Of a stretch of 64,000 nt of DNA, positions 25,963-35,211 are shown piece after piece. A program made the translations under genes and the position numbers. The notes under the pieces are model-generated. The model made no database searches, was not told the origin of the DNA, and saw only the letters and a list, made by a program, of their open reading frames with translations. This stretch comes from Ogataea parapolymorpha DL-1 (lineage: Eukaryota; Ascomycota; Pichiomycetes; Pichiales; Pichiaceae), in NCBI RefSeq assembly GCF_000187245.1, contig NC_027865.1, positions 62,001 through 126,000 of the forward strand. The letters are read 5' to 3'. Position 1 is the stretch's first letter; the number at the start of each line of letters is the position of its first letter.

Positions 25963-27051
25963 ATGTTCTCTAGAGTACCGGGCCCGCGAGGAATTCGCTG
26001 GTTTGGTAGCTTTCGGCCTCTTCGCAACATAGACAGCTTTGTTTTGCAGCGGTCGTTGGCACCCAAACTTCTCGCTCCTAGCACAAACACAGTTCTGTTC
26101 AAATGCATAGTCTTTGATTCGAACGGAAAGTTTAAAAAGATTGCATCTGATGTCAAAAAGGCACAGTTGATCTTGAAACATGACTTACTGCCCCGTGACC
26201 TCCGCAAAATTGACAAGGGCTACGATGACATTGTTCCTTCCATTTTAGTGCGAGAGAACTCGATTCTGCTCACCATCTTACATATCCGAGCGTTGATCAA
26301 AGCAGATTCTATCGTGCTATTTAATTACGACCAGTCGTTTTCCAGTGATCAACTGATTTCAACACTCTCACAGAAACTACGTAACCAATCAGATGATTCG
26401 CTTCCGTACGAAATTCGTGCCTTGGAAGCCATATTTATGAACGTGATAGATAACCTCAATTCCGAAATGAAAGTGCACGTCACCGTGGTAAATGGCATAC
26501 TGAAGGAACTCGAAAGCGACGTTGACATGACCAAACTAAAGTACCTGCTACTGGTCTCCAAGAAATTGCAACAGTTCCAGCAAAAAGCCACTTTGATCAG
26601 AGACCTTATCGACGAAATGCTGGCCCACGACGACGAGCTAGTGGAGCTGTATCTCACAGATAAAAAAATAGGCCACAAGCGGACAGCGCGCGAACACGAA
26701 GAGGTAGAAATGCTGCTTGAATCGTACTCTCTGCATTGCGACGCTATTGTGCAGACTGTGGAGTCCTCCATAAGCAATGTACGAACTACAGAGGAAATCA
26801 TCAACATTATCCTCGATTCCAATCGAAACCAGCTCATGCTGCTGGGTTTGCGGTTCAGCATTTGTCTGCTGAGCTTTGGCAGCCTGCTATTCATTGCTGG
26901 TGTCTACGGCATGAATTTAGAAAACATTGTGGAAGAAAAAGACTACTGGTTTATCATTATATCCACGGCATCGTTGTTAATCAGCGCCGTGATTTTCAGA
27001 AAATGTACAAACCGCCTAAACCAGCTAAAGCGGATCCAAATGTCCAAATAA
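25963..27051 (+). CDS. Mitochondrial magnesium channel, Mrs2/Lpe10 family
   Basis: This 362-residue protein carries an N-terminal mitochondrial presequence rich in Arg (FSRVPGPRGIRWFGSFRPLR). The large soluble domain holds LLPRDLRKID and EMLLESY. Two C-terminal transmembrane helices are separated by the loop with the GMN motif (about 316-318, YGMNLEN), the signature of the CorA/Mrs2 family. It would form a pentameric inner-membrane Mg2+ channel. Saccharomyces has two members, Mrs2 and Lpe10 (Mfm1). The short length here is nearer Lpe10, but the sequence does not decide between them. The downstream BUR1 gene converges with 24 bp between stops. Confidence 0.93.
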   Translation: MFSRVPGPRGIRWFGSFRPLRNIDSFVLQRSLAPKLLAPSTNTVLFKCIVFDSNGKFKKIASDVKKAQLILKHDLLPRDLRKIDKGYDDIVPSILVRENSILLTILHIRALIKADSIVLFNYDQSFSSDQLISTLSQKLRNQSDDSLPYEIRALEAIFMNVIDNLNSEMKVHVTVVNGILKELESDVDMTKLKYLLLVSKKLQQFQQKATLIRDLIDEMLAHDDELVELYLTDKKIGHKRTAREHEEVEMLLESYSLHCDAIVQTVESSISNVRTTEEIINIILDSNRNQLMLLGLRFSICLLSFGSLLFIAGVYGMNLENIVEEKDYWFIIISTASLLISAVIFRKCTNRLNQLKRIQMSK

Positions 27052-27075
27052 ATACCATTCGATACTGCTTGCGCT

Positions 27076-28608
27076 TCATCTTTTCGCTGACGGATCTGCC
27101 CCTCCCTCCTTTTTCTTGTCAATTAAATAGTCCTTAACTGCGCTAAGACTAGTTTTTTCTGTCTGTGCGTACAGGCTGCTGCTAGTTCTGTCCTGTGGGT
27201 TTCTTTTGTACGGATGTTGGCCGCCGTTTGCATGGGGTCCATCTCCCCAGTGGCCCCTGTTGTCGCGATAATCCTGGTTCTGCCAAGGACGACCTCCGTG
27301 GAATTCGCGAGGCCCTTTATATTCTCTATAGTCTCTTGACTCCCGTGAGTAGTCGCGGTTCCAATCGCGGCCCCAATCGCGATTCCAATCTCTGTTGCCT
27401 CCCCAGCCACGTCGTTCACCTCTCCAGCGATTGTCGTGGGCAAGATCTCTCCTCTTGCGAGGAGTTTCGTAGTCTGCGCCATAGTGCGAGTGGTCCAGTG
27501 ACCTATTAGGCGGTCTTCCCGATCCAAAGGACTCATTTGCACGCTTCTTCTCTTCCTTGTATCTTTTGATGTCCTGTTCGTGACTTTCCTCGAATTTGGG
27601 CAACTCTTCGGGAAGACAAGCCACCGGCTCCATTTTAAAGAAATCTGACTCCAAGGCCTTGGCAGCGTTGAACCGCTTGCGTGGGTCCATCGTCAGCAAT
27701 CCTGAAAGCAGACGCACTGCTGCCGGCGTCATAATCGCCCCAAACTCGCTTTCGAGGGTGCGTGGGTAATCCACATGTAAATTGACACCATTTCTATTGA
27801 TCACATCTGCGTTCGGAAAGTTCTCCGGCGTGGGACTTCCTAGAAGCCTGAATATCATGTCTGCCTGGTCCAAGTCGCTCTTTCCTTCTAAAATAGGCTT
27901 TTTCTTGTACATTTCACCCAGGACACATCCGATTCCCCACATATCGACTGCCGTTGTGTATTTACGTTCTCCTAGCAGCAGTTCGGGGGGTCGATACCAG
28001 CGTGTCACCACAAGCCCCGTGTACTCGACCAGACCTCCGCCAGCACCGGCGGCCGCATCCACTGGAGCCGGCCCGTGGTAGCCCCTTGCAAGTCCAAAGT
28101 CGGCAATTTTCACCACGCCAAAAAAGTCGAGCAGGATGTTGGCTGTCTTTATGTCTCTGTGCAGATAATGCTGGTTGTGAATGTAATCTATCCCGTGTAA
28201 GATCTGTTTCATAATACATTTGATTTGCGGATTTGTGAGTCTGACCCGTGGGTTGTTGAGTAACCCATTCAAGTCCGAGCTGATGTATGGTGTGACTGTG
28301 TAGAAAAAGCCAGGTTTCTTCGTATCTTCGGAGTTCTCGTGAATCATGTCTATCAGCTGCAACACGTTCACGTGTCTGAACTGTTTCATGATCGTAATTT
28401 CGCGAAACGCCGTGATGGGGAACCCGTCCTTGGAGTCATGGACAATAAGTTTTTTGAGGGCGACAAGCTTGCCCGTGCTTTTTTGACGCGCCTTGAAAAC
28501 CATCCCGAACGTTCCCTGGCCAAGCTGTTGAAGCACCTCGTACTTCTCCAGCTTGCTCATCCCGACATACCGGCTGGGCCGACTTTGTTTAGGGACGTGT
28601 TCGGTCAT
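27076..28608 (-). CDS. BUR1: Bur1, CDK9-type kinase of the BUR complex
   Basis: The protein is 510 residues. The kinase domain begins YEVLQQLGQGTFGMVFKA and carries PITAFRE at 64-70, equivalent to the PITALRE helix of CDK9, which contacts the cyclin. Catalytic YLHRDIKTAN, IADFGLAR and the T-loop VVTRWYRPPELLLG follow. The C-terminal tail is rich in Arg, Asp, Trp and Gly with repeated RDWN/RDWG units. Bur1 with cyclin Bur2 phosphorylates Spt5 and Rpb1 linker during elongation. The gene is tandem with CTNNBL1, whose stop lies 32 bp upstream of this start, so the promoter must overlap the preceding gene. Confidence 0.92.
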   Translation of the reverse strand: MTEHVPKQSRPSRYVGMSKLEKYEVLQQLGQGTFGMVFKARQKSTGKLVALKKLIVHDSKDGFPITAFREITIMKQFRHVNVLQLIDMIHENSEDTKKPGFFYTVTPYISSDLNGLLNNPRVRLTNPQIKCIMKQILHGIDYIHNQHYLHRDIKTANILLDFFGVVKIADFGLARGYHGPAPVDAAAGAGGGLVEYTGLVVTRWYRPPELLLGERKYTTAVDMWGIGCVLGEMYKKKPILEGKSDLDQADMIFRLLGSPTPENFPNADVINRNGVNLHVDYPRTLESEFGAIMTPAAVRLLSGLLTMDPRKRFNAAKALESDFFKMEPVACLPEELPKFEESHEQDIKRYKEEKKRANESFGSGRPPNRSLDHSHYGADYETPRKRRDLAHDNRWRGERRGWGGNRDWNRDWGRDWNRDYSRESRDYREYKGPREFHGGRPWQNQDYRDNRGHWGDGPHANGGQHPYKRNPQDRTSSSLYAQTEKTSLSAVKDYLIDKKKEGGADPSAKR

Positions 28609-28640
28609 CTATAAAACAATAATATTTGAACTCTATCAAA

Positions 28641-30170
28641 TTATTTTTCGCTTCTGCCATTTTCCAGCTTGGCATCCACGGAGTCTCTTAGAGACATGAG
28701 GAGCTCGCGTTCTTCATGGTCCTCGGCCATTTCTATATCCAAGTCGACAGCCTGAAGAAACTGGGAAGGCTGGACATCGTGTTCAGCCAGCAAGTGTTGT
28801 GCGCCTGCCGGAGTCACTAGACTCTCATTAAAAGCCCATAGCAACACCGTGTCAGTCAGGGCCAAGGTTTCAAGGATAAGCTCGTTGTCGCTATCGTCGG
28901 CCTCTAGCAATTTCCACAGTCTGAGAACTTTCTTCAGACCGGCAAACTCTTTGTGTATGAGTTTGTTAGTGACCCTGATTCGCGCATCAGATCCAAACGG
29001 CAGAAATTTATAGAGCTGGGAAAGCAGCTTGAGGACATGAGGAGAGCATGAGTTTTCTTTCGGAAGTTTGGTCTCAAAATGTTTCAAAAGTGGCTTCAGA
29101 ACGCCCATCTCCACCACCAGCGGTCCTGTGTGCTCGTCTATCACAGATGCCAAAATTTTGAGACCTGTGCTGATATGCTGCTTGGAGATCTCGCTGCCCA
29201 CGAACAACATCGCCAGCTCCAGCCCATCGTTTTCTAAAAACCTTGCTCTGTAGGCGTCAAAGCGCAAAATGTAGGCCAGCAGCAGTATACAATTCTCCTT
29301 AAACTCCGTCATTTCAGTTCCTGAGATTGGCACTTTACGCAGTTTCGACCATGTCACCATCAGAGTCTCAACTAGATCTGCATCGTTGTCTTTCTCAAAC
29401 TTTTCAATTTCGGACTGCTCACATCCCACTAGCAGCTCTTGTAGATACTCCATTGCATACTGGCTCGTCTTGTCGATTTGTTGTTTGGCGGATTCTATTA
29501 TTTCCAAAACTTTATCGTTCAGTCCATTGCGAGTGCTCAATGCGACATTTTGAAACTCACATAGAGTTATCGCAAATCCTAGACATAACGTAGAGTACTG
29601 CTCAATTAACTCTCGATCCTCAATTGAGTCCAGCTGTTCAAGAAACTTGCCGAGCAGGTCTCCAATCTTGCAATTCGTGAAAAATTGGCCTAGTACAGAA
29701 CGACACTCTTCCCGCTCTTCATCCACTATATCCACCAAAATCAAGAGCACCTGTTCGCGCACGTCAATATTAGGATGGCTCGCAAGAAGTCCCACGACTT
29801 CTGCAAAAACAGGGCTTGCCACCAACACTGTATAACACTGCTGGTAATCGGGTGCTTCTGCCAAAGCGATACTAATTTCAGACCAAACCTTGAGCCCCTG
29901 AAACAACTCAAACTCACTGTCCATCACCTTGGTAGGGTCTGAAGAGTGCTTCTCGCGCATCTGAAGGTTAGATGTCACAAGCTCACCCAGTTTGGTAAGA
30001 CTGTTTTTGACCCATTGTACATTGTACTCCACAATTTTCTGTGGCTCGACCACAGTGTCACGTTTCAAAAATTCGAGCACACGTTCCTCATGATTTTGTG
30101 CTGGCCTCTTTGCCTCGCTGTCATCGAACTCCTCGGCTCCTCGCTTCTCAAATAACCTGTCCACATTCAT
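28641..30170 (-). CDS. CTNNBL1: Beta-catenin-like protein 1 (CTNNBL1) homologue
   Basis: This 509-residue armadillo-type protein has the CTNNBL1 N-terminal region (DUF1716) with SDPTKVMDSEFELFQGLK, DYQQCYTVLVASPVFAEVV, FLENDGLELAMLFVGSE and a helical repeat core. CTNNBL1 is a spliceosome-associated protein found with the Prp19/CDC5L complex in humans and fission yeast; Saccharomyces cerevisiae has none that I know of. The acidic, basic-cluster N-terminus (LFEKRGAEEFDDSEAKR) may hold a nuclear localisation signal. I use the ATG at 30170. The frame runs to 30206 through a TTG. It is divergent from STP1. Confidence 0.8.
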   Translation of the reverse strand: MNVDRLFEKRGAEEFDDSEAKRPAQNHEERVLEFLKRDTVVEPQKIVEYNVQWVKNSLTKLGELVTSNLQMREKHSSDPTKVMDSEFELFQGLKVWSEISIALAEAPDYQQCYTVLVASPVFAEVVGLLASHPNIDVREQVLLILVDIVDEEREECRSVLGQFFTNCKIGDLLGKFLEQLDSIEDRELIEQYSTLCLGFAITLCEFQNVALSTRNGLNDKVLEIIESAKQQIDKTSQYAMEYLQELLVGCEQSEIEKFEKDNDADLVETLMVTWSKLRKVPISGTEMTEFKENCILLLAYILRFDAYRARFLENDGLELAMLFVGSEISKQHISTGLKILASVIDEHTGPLVVEMGVLKPLLKHFETKLPKENSCSPHVLKLLSQLYKFLPFGSDARIRVTNKLIHKEFAGLKKVLRLWKLLEADDSDNELILETLALTDTVLLWAFNESLVTPAGAQHLLAEHDVQPSQFLQAVDLDIEMAEDHEERELLMSLRDSVDAKLENGRSEK

Positions 30171-30585
30171 CGTACACCCGTACACCAAATACGATTTTTT
30201 CAGCAAATTATCTCGACTTTAATTATTTTTCTCCAAAAAATCCGTCAAAAAAAGCCAAAAACCGTACCACACCTCCCACCTTTGAGCTCAAACATAATTT
30301 CAGGACGCACACGGACTTGGTAGATCCCAGGGGCTAGTGTTTACCTGGGCTGGTGCTGCGTCGCCTGAGGAGGCCATTAGGGTCGGGGCTGGAAGACTAC
30401 CAAGCTGCCTTGGAATCCCCAAATTTCTTCTCCACCCATTTGCGCGTGGTTGCTGCACAAGATCTAATTTTTTGCATACGGCAAACCGAAAAAGTTCTTC
30501 CTTATCTTGGCTTTTGTATAAAAATAATATTGTTTTTCCTTCCTCCTTTTTCCGATTTTTAGTAGATGGAGTATTATAGTTTGAC
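30171..30585. promoter_or_regulatory. CTNNBL1/STP1 divergent intergenic region
   Basis: The 415 bp between the two start codons hold the GC-rich, potentially structured segment at 30316-30404. A pyrimidine-rich stretch follows before STP1 (30488-30560, TTCTTCCTTATCTTGG type). No other gene is visible. An open frame on the minus strand runs through from STP1 (to 30300) but has no family match. Confidence 0.5.
30316..30404. other. GC-rich segment that can fold as a closed multi-hairpin
   Basis: An outer 8-bp perfect inverted repeat CTTGGTAG (30316-30323) and CTACCAAG (30397-30404) encloses a 6-bp stem CCCAGG (30326-30331)/CCTGGG (30344-30349). It also encloses a 4-bp stem GCCT (30363-30366)/AGGC (30371-30374) with a GAGG tetraloop. 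This could be a structured non-coding RNA or a 5' leader element of STP1. There is no tRNA T-arm, box C/D pair or SRP motif that I can identify. Confidence 0.3.
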
Positions 30586-31530
30586 ATGTTGCAAGACTTG
30601 ATTTTCCCCAACAGCGGCCTCATGCTGTTCCGGCCGATAGGCAGCATTATTGAAGTTCTTAGCCCATGGATTCGTGCCGTCAGCAGCACAGAGTCGCTTT
30701 TTGAGCAGTCGTTCACTGTGGACAAGTCCTTGGAAAACAGCACTGTCAAGAAGTGCGCAGTGGACGAGTTCGAGTACGACTTCAGTGAGCCAAATCCTAT
30801 GAACTGGGACCTAACAGATGTCCTGAAACAACGCAACAAACGCATCGCATCGTCCAGTGCTGTCGAGTCCTCGTCCGACGCTATGTACTATCTCGCCGAC
30901 CCAGAAGACGACTCTTCCGACGAAGAGGATGCCCTCGGAAACGAGTACACCCTCGACCATGAACACTTTTTACATTTCCAGAGGTTGGCGCAAGAATCTC
31001 TGGCTGCCCGCCATGCTGTCACCCCGCTCCCAACAATCAAGCGAGAAGATCCCGTGTTTTCTTCTTCGCAATCTTCGCTTCCAAGATCATCGTCTAATGG
31101 GTCTGAATCCACGCTTGTCCATTCGCCTACTACATCAGAGTCGGACCAAGACTCGTATACTTGTGACATCTGTCATGTTTCGCTGAAACTGAAGTCGTAT
31201 CTCACAAGACATATGAAAAAACATCGCGACATGCTTCCATACAAGTGCCCTTACCACTCTGCCAATAAAGAAGGAGATTTCAAGACCTCTTGGGCAGAGT
31301 ACTGTGGAACCATATGTCATCCAACAGGTAGTTTTTCGAGAAGAGACACTCTCAAGATGCACCTCAAAGCCCGCCATTTTATTTATCCGATGGGCACCCG
31401 TTTCAAAGACAGAAACACCGCTCCAGGAAGATGTGCAGGCTGCTTCACTGAGTTTCCCAGCAACTCAGAGTGGATCGATAAGCATGTGCTGAATAACTCG
31501 TGTCCCGCGTTTGTAATGAAATACAAATAG
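30586..31530 (+). CDS. STP1: Stp1/Stp2-type C2H2 zinc-finger transcription factor
   Basis: This 314-residue protein has an N-terminal hydrophobic/amphipathic segment LIFPNSGLMLFRPIGSIIEV (5-24), like the region I of Stp1 that retains the latent factor in the cytoplasm. An acidic middle (about 95-135) and a Ser-rich stretch follow. The Stp DNA-binding domain starts with a canonical C2H2 finger (Cys193, Cys196, His209, His213) and contains GSFSRRDTLKMHLKARHFIY, then a Cys-rich third motif with RCAGC. In Saccharomyces, Stp1 is cleaved by Ssy5 in response to external amino acids and induces permease genes. It is shorter at the C-terminus than Saccharomyces Stp1, so Stp1 versus Stp2 is not distinguished. 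Confidence 0.82.
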   Translation: MLQDLIFPNSGLMLFRPIGSIIEVLSPWIRAVSSTESLFEQSFTVDKSLENSTVKKCAVDEFEYDFSEPNPMNWDLTDVLKQRNKRIASSSAVESSSDAMYYLADPEDDSSDEEDALGNEYTLDHEHFLHFQRLAQESLAARHAVTPLPTIKREDPVFSSSQSSLPRSSSNGSESTLVHSPTTSESDQDSYTCDICHVSLKLKSYLTRHMKKHRDMLPYKCPYHSANKEGDFKTSWAEYCGTICHPTGSFSRRDTLKMHLKARHFIYPMGTRFKDRNTAPGRCAGCFTEFPSNSEWIDKHVLNNSCPAFVMKYK

Positions 31531-31542
31531 TCTAAATTTGGT

Positions 31543-32343
31543 TTACATGAGAGCTAAAAATCCACCGTCCACCATTAAACACTCTCCGTCCACGTAATCG
31601 CTCGCTGCCGAACACAGAAACACTACTGGGCCTTTGAAGTCTTCTGGAGTGCCCCATCTGCCTTTTGGAATCTTGCTCAAGATACGGGTCTCTCGGGCCT
31701 CGTCGCTGGTGTGGAACGTCGTCATATTGGTCCGGACGTATCCCGGGCCAATACAGTTGACGTTAATCCCGTACTGGGCCCATTCAACAGCGCAGCATTT
31801 TGCAAACTGTACAATAGCTCCTTTAGACGTTGTGTACGCTGAGAGGTTGGAAGCGGCACGGAAAGACGTCAGGCTGGCGGTGAATAGGATCTTTCCCCGG
31901 ATTTTCTGACGGATCATCCGTCTAGCAACGAGCTTGGAGAGTTCCGACGGCACGTGCAAATTCACGTGTAGCACCTTGTGGTACTCTTCAATAGAAGCGT
32001 CCACGATGGTTTCGCGGTTGGTGATTCCAGCGTTGTTGATAAGAATGTCTATTTCTCCTGTAGGAGACAATTCCAGAGCCGGCCTGACAATTTCTGCTTC
32101 AAGGTTCTCTATCTTTACTTCACCCAGGTCAACCTCGATAGTGCCTATCTTGGCTTCCGATCCCGGATATGAATCACGCAGAAACTGCACCGTGGAGGCT
32201 GGATCGGTTGCTGGTCTGTGTGTCAAAATCACAGACGCCCCTGCCTCGTACAGAGCCTGGGCCATGGCCTTGCCAATGCCGTTAGTGGCGCCAGTAATAA
32301 GGACAACCTTCCCCTTTAAAGAAAAAAGATCTAAAATCGACAT
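31543..32343 (-). CDS. Short-chain dehydrogenase/reductase, KduD-like
   Basis: The protein is 266 residues, a classical SDR. Its nucleotide-binding motif TGATNGIG spans 17-24. NNAG is at 103-106, catalytic Ser157 in TASLTS, and Tyr170 and Lys174 in YTTSK. The C-terminal block GRWGTPEDFKGPVVFLCS resembles 2-deoxy-D-gluconate 3-dehydrogenases and related polyol or sugar-acid dehydrogenases. The substrate is not predictable from this alone. The ATG at 32343 is used; the frame continues to a TTG at 32346. It is 32 bp downstream of the large zinc-cluster gene on the same strand, so co-regulation is possible. Confidence 0.85.
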   Translation of the reverse strand: MSILDLFSLKGKVVLITGATNGIGKAMAQALYEAGASVILTHRPATDPASTVQFLRDSYPGSEAKIGTIEVDLGEVKIENLEAEIVRPALELSPTGEIDILINNAGITNRETIVDASIEEYHKVLHVNLHVPSELSKLVARRMIRQKIRGKILFTASLTSFRAASNLSAYTTSKGAIVQFAKCCAVEWAQYGINVNCIGPGYVRTNMTTFHTSDEARETRILSKIPKGRWGTPEDFKGPVVFLCSAASDYVDGECLMVDGGFLALM

Positions 32344-32375
32344 CAAGTTATTTTTACAGCCACACAGCCATTAAA

Positions 32376-35087
32376 TTAGGTCGTCGATAAACGGCTTATC
32401 AGCTCGTCGGTAATAGTTCCCGCCAGACGAACACCGCTTCTGAACTTCCCAATCGCAGAAAGGTACTTGCTGATAAGGCGAAGCTTGTTGGTGAGATAGT
32501 TGTCGCGCAATTTTTCTGCGATGAATTCCGCGCTCTCGGCATCCACGTCCCATTCGGCCAGTATTTCGGTTCCGCGCAATACAGATGCCGCATACCGGTC
32601 TTGCTTTTTTTCGACACGGAATTGGTGTTGGCGAAGGAAAAGCAATGCAGAGCCCAGTATTGGCACAGAGTTGCAGACTCCCACCGCACAGAACGATGGG
32701 TACTGCACCCATGGTTCTGTTGTTGGTAGCACGGTGGACTTGGCCAGCAGCGACTGATCTGTGCTGAAACATTCCTCGTTTGCGTCCGCAGAACATGGGC
32801 CCACGCTTACAGGGAACATTGTATCCATCTGCAGCGACTCTGCACAGATTCCTTCGCCTAGTTGCACCAACGAGGCGATATCGTAGGCAGCCCGGAGACA
32901 AGCGACAAAAGATTTCCATTGACGAAAATCTGTAGGAGAAACCAGTTGAGAGGTATCTGGGAGTGGAGTAGGAAAGTCGTTCATTAGGGAAAGTTGATTT
33001 GGGCACTGTCTAGAGTCCTTTGGATGCAGCGGAAGCAATGACCAGCAAATCGAGGAGTGCAGGATGATGAGAGAGAGCTTGTTCACGAAACATGACAGCA
33101 AGACGTTGGCATCAATCAGCAAACGGTTGTTCTCTATAGTATATGGACAGAAATTAGGAAGCGATGCCATTTTCTGCAATTGTGAGTCCAGTTTGATGAC
33201 ATTTTCGGTCAATAAGGCGTTTTCTGCAACATTGTCCATCACCTCGTCCATGTAATGACAGGATAGAATTAGCATCATGGAGTCAGGCATATCGTCACTG
33301 GCCGGATCGTTCAGGTTGATAGAGTCTGAGCAATGAGCTTTTTTAAACGCAGATTTGAAGGACTCCATGGAAGCCGACTCTTTATAGTACACGATATCGT
33401 CCAGAGGTAGCTCCAATTGTTCAGGCAGCTTGAAAAACCCATGTTTATGGTACGGATAGCCATAGTTGGCCCGTCGGTATGTTTGGAACTTGTACACGTT
33501 CCATACGCATCGGATCAGCAGCTCGCGGTCTTTAAGCTGGCGCCCTGTTGAAATATCAAGCATTTCGTTGTAGTCGGCTTGCGACTTCCGCTTCAGCACG
33601 TCCAGATATCCAGAACTTTTTATCAAACGGAAACAGCGATGCAATTGATCGTCCTCGCCAGAGGTGCAGGTCATGGTCAATATCAATAGCTCTGCTTCTA
33701 CTGACAGGTTGTGGCGATATTTGTAGCAATTCTGCAGCCAATAACTCTCGTCAAGAAACTTTTTGTCCTCCACCTCATTCGGATTAATATATCGGACAGT
33801 CATCTCAAACATTGCGCTTAAGATTGCAACATTCTCGTCCGTTAGATAGAATCTCTCCAAAAACTCCTTCAAGTTTGGCAGCACCTGGTACGACAAGTGG
33901 ATGTACTTGTAAAACAGCTGTACCATTGTATATATGACGGTCCACGGTGGTAGCCCATATTTTTCTAGTTCAGACTTGGTGAATTTCTGATGTTTCGACG
34001 TTTGGCCACCAGTAATGGTTGGCGCACTTGTGATGGACATCTCATCTTCACGAGGATACTGACTCTGTATTTGTTTCTGTCTGTTGACCCAGTCTTCCGT
34101 ATTTCCCGAATTTTCGTCTACGCTGTTTGGTCCAACGGCGTGGTTCAAAGGAGGTAGCAACGTGCTTTTTCCTGTCGATTCTTCTGCCACGGAGCCTGAA
34201 ACCCGACTGTCGCTGTCTGAATACGACAACGACGAGCGTCTTCCGGGTGAAGGCGGCGGATAGAACCCGTAAGGAACCCTGTGGGGATCGAAATAAGGAT
34301 CTGGATGATGGTGGTGGTGATGGTGACGCGGATGGCGATGGTGGTGATAATGGCGATGCATACGATGGAACGGAGGATGGTACGGAGAGAATGCTCCTGG
34401 GGGCGGCGGAGGAAGAGATGGGGGTCCAGGAGGCCGTAGCAAGGGTGGACCGTGGCCTGGAAGATGAGGACCTGGTGGCGGAGGACCCGGAGGATGGCCG
34501 TAGTAAAAGTAGGGCTCGGAGTAAGGCATGTCCTTGGACGGATACTTGCCATAGCGCGGCTCTTTTGAGCCAGCCCACTTGCTGGGGTCGTCGTATCTTG
34601 CAAACGGAGGTGGCAGATATTTGGAGCCAAACTTACCCGGCGGAGGCTGGTGGTGAGTGGGTCGAAAAGATTCTTCAGCGTCGGAAGTGAACATGCTGGG
34701 AGCGCTTTCGGTTTCAAACCGTCGCTCGGGATCGAAATGTTGACGTTTCAGAGACTGGTCGTTTGCGAATGATGAGTAACCGTGAGATTGAGTGGTAGCG
34801 GAGTCCACTGAAAAGTTCTTTCTTCTTCGGCCACCTCTCTTGCTGGGCACAAACACGCACTCAGTGCCCGATGAGGCACAGTTCGAGCACTTGCCATAGC
34901 TTTTGTTGCCCGACTCGTCAGACTTCAGTTCGCCGTCACATTTAATTTTCTTCTCTCGACATGCTAAGCACGCTCGTTTGGCAACATGTCGCCGCTCCAA
35001 ATGGTGTTCAAGAAACTTGATCGAGTCTTCCGTAACCGGCTGCTGTCGAGCCACTTTCGGGGACCCCGAAGAACTGCGATGAGACAT
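32376..35087 (-). CDS. Zn2Cys6 transcription factor with His-rich tract
   Basis: This 903-residue protein has a zinc cluster at Cys40, 43, 50, 67, 70 and 77, with an unusually long 16-residue loop between the third and fourth cysteines. A basic patch SKRGGRRRK follows. A Pro/His-rich segment comes next (about 200-265), including a run of seven histidines, and then a fungal transcription factor middle region from about 380 on (LFYKYIHLSYQVLPNLKEFL). I cannot name the pathway. Its stop is 32 bp upstream of the SDR start on the same strand, and it lies next to enolase, which is on the same strand. Confidence 0.85.
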   Translation of the reverse strand: MSHRSSSGSPKVARQQPVTEDSIKFLEHHLERRHVAKRACLACREKKIKCDGELKSDESGNKSYGKCSNCASSGTECVFVPSKRGGRRRKNFSVDSATTQSHGYSSFANDQSLKRQHFDPERRFETESAPSMFTSDAEESFRPTHHQPPPGKFGSKYLPPPFARYDDPSKWAGSKEPRYGKYPSKDMPYSEPYFYYGHPPGPPPPGPHLPGHGPPLLRPPGPPSLPPPPPGAFSPYHPPFHRMHRHYHHHRHPRHHHHHHHPDPYFDPHRVPYGFYPPPSPGRRSSLSYSDSDSRVSGSVAEESTGKSTLLPPLNHAVGPNSVDENSGNTEDWVNRQKQIQSQYPREDEMSITSAPTITGGQTSKHQKFTKSELEKYGLPPWTVIYTMVQLFYKYIHLSYQVLPNLKEFLERFYLTDENVAILSAMFEMTVRYINPNEVEDKKFLDESYWLQNCYKYRHNLSVEAELLILTMTCTSGEDDQLHRCFRLIKSSGYLDVLKRKSQADYNEMLDISTGRQLKDRELLIRCVWNVYKFQTYRRANYGYPYHKHGFFKLPEQLELPLDDIVYYKESASMESFKSAFKKAHCSDSINLNDPASDDMPDSMMLILSCHYMDEVMDNVAENALLTENVIKLDSQLQKMASLPNFCPYTIENNRLLIDANVLLSCFVNKLSLIILHSSICWSLLPLHPKDSRQCPNQLSLMNDFPTPLPDTSQLVSPTDFRQWKSFVACLRAAYDIASLVQLGEGICAESLQMDTMFPVSVGPCSADANEECFSTDQSLLAKSTVLPTTEPWVQYPSFCAVGVCNSVPILGSALLFLRQHQFRVEKKQDRYAASVLRGTEILAEWDVDAESAEFIAEKLRDNYLTNKLRLISKYLSAIGKFRSGVRLAGTITDELISRLSTT

Positions 35088-35211
35088 GTGTTCTCGTCTG
35101 ATGCGGACTTAAGACAATGAATGTACTGTAGAAATGGGAACGTCGCTCGGGTACCAAAAATAGGGCCTTGTATTATATTTTTCTTATCACACCTTACACC
35201 TAGGTACATAT

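Noticed and set aside
34127..34690. Aspartate/glycine-rich plus frame over the His-rich zinc-cluster gene
   Set aside because: Antisense of His and Pro codons; no family match.
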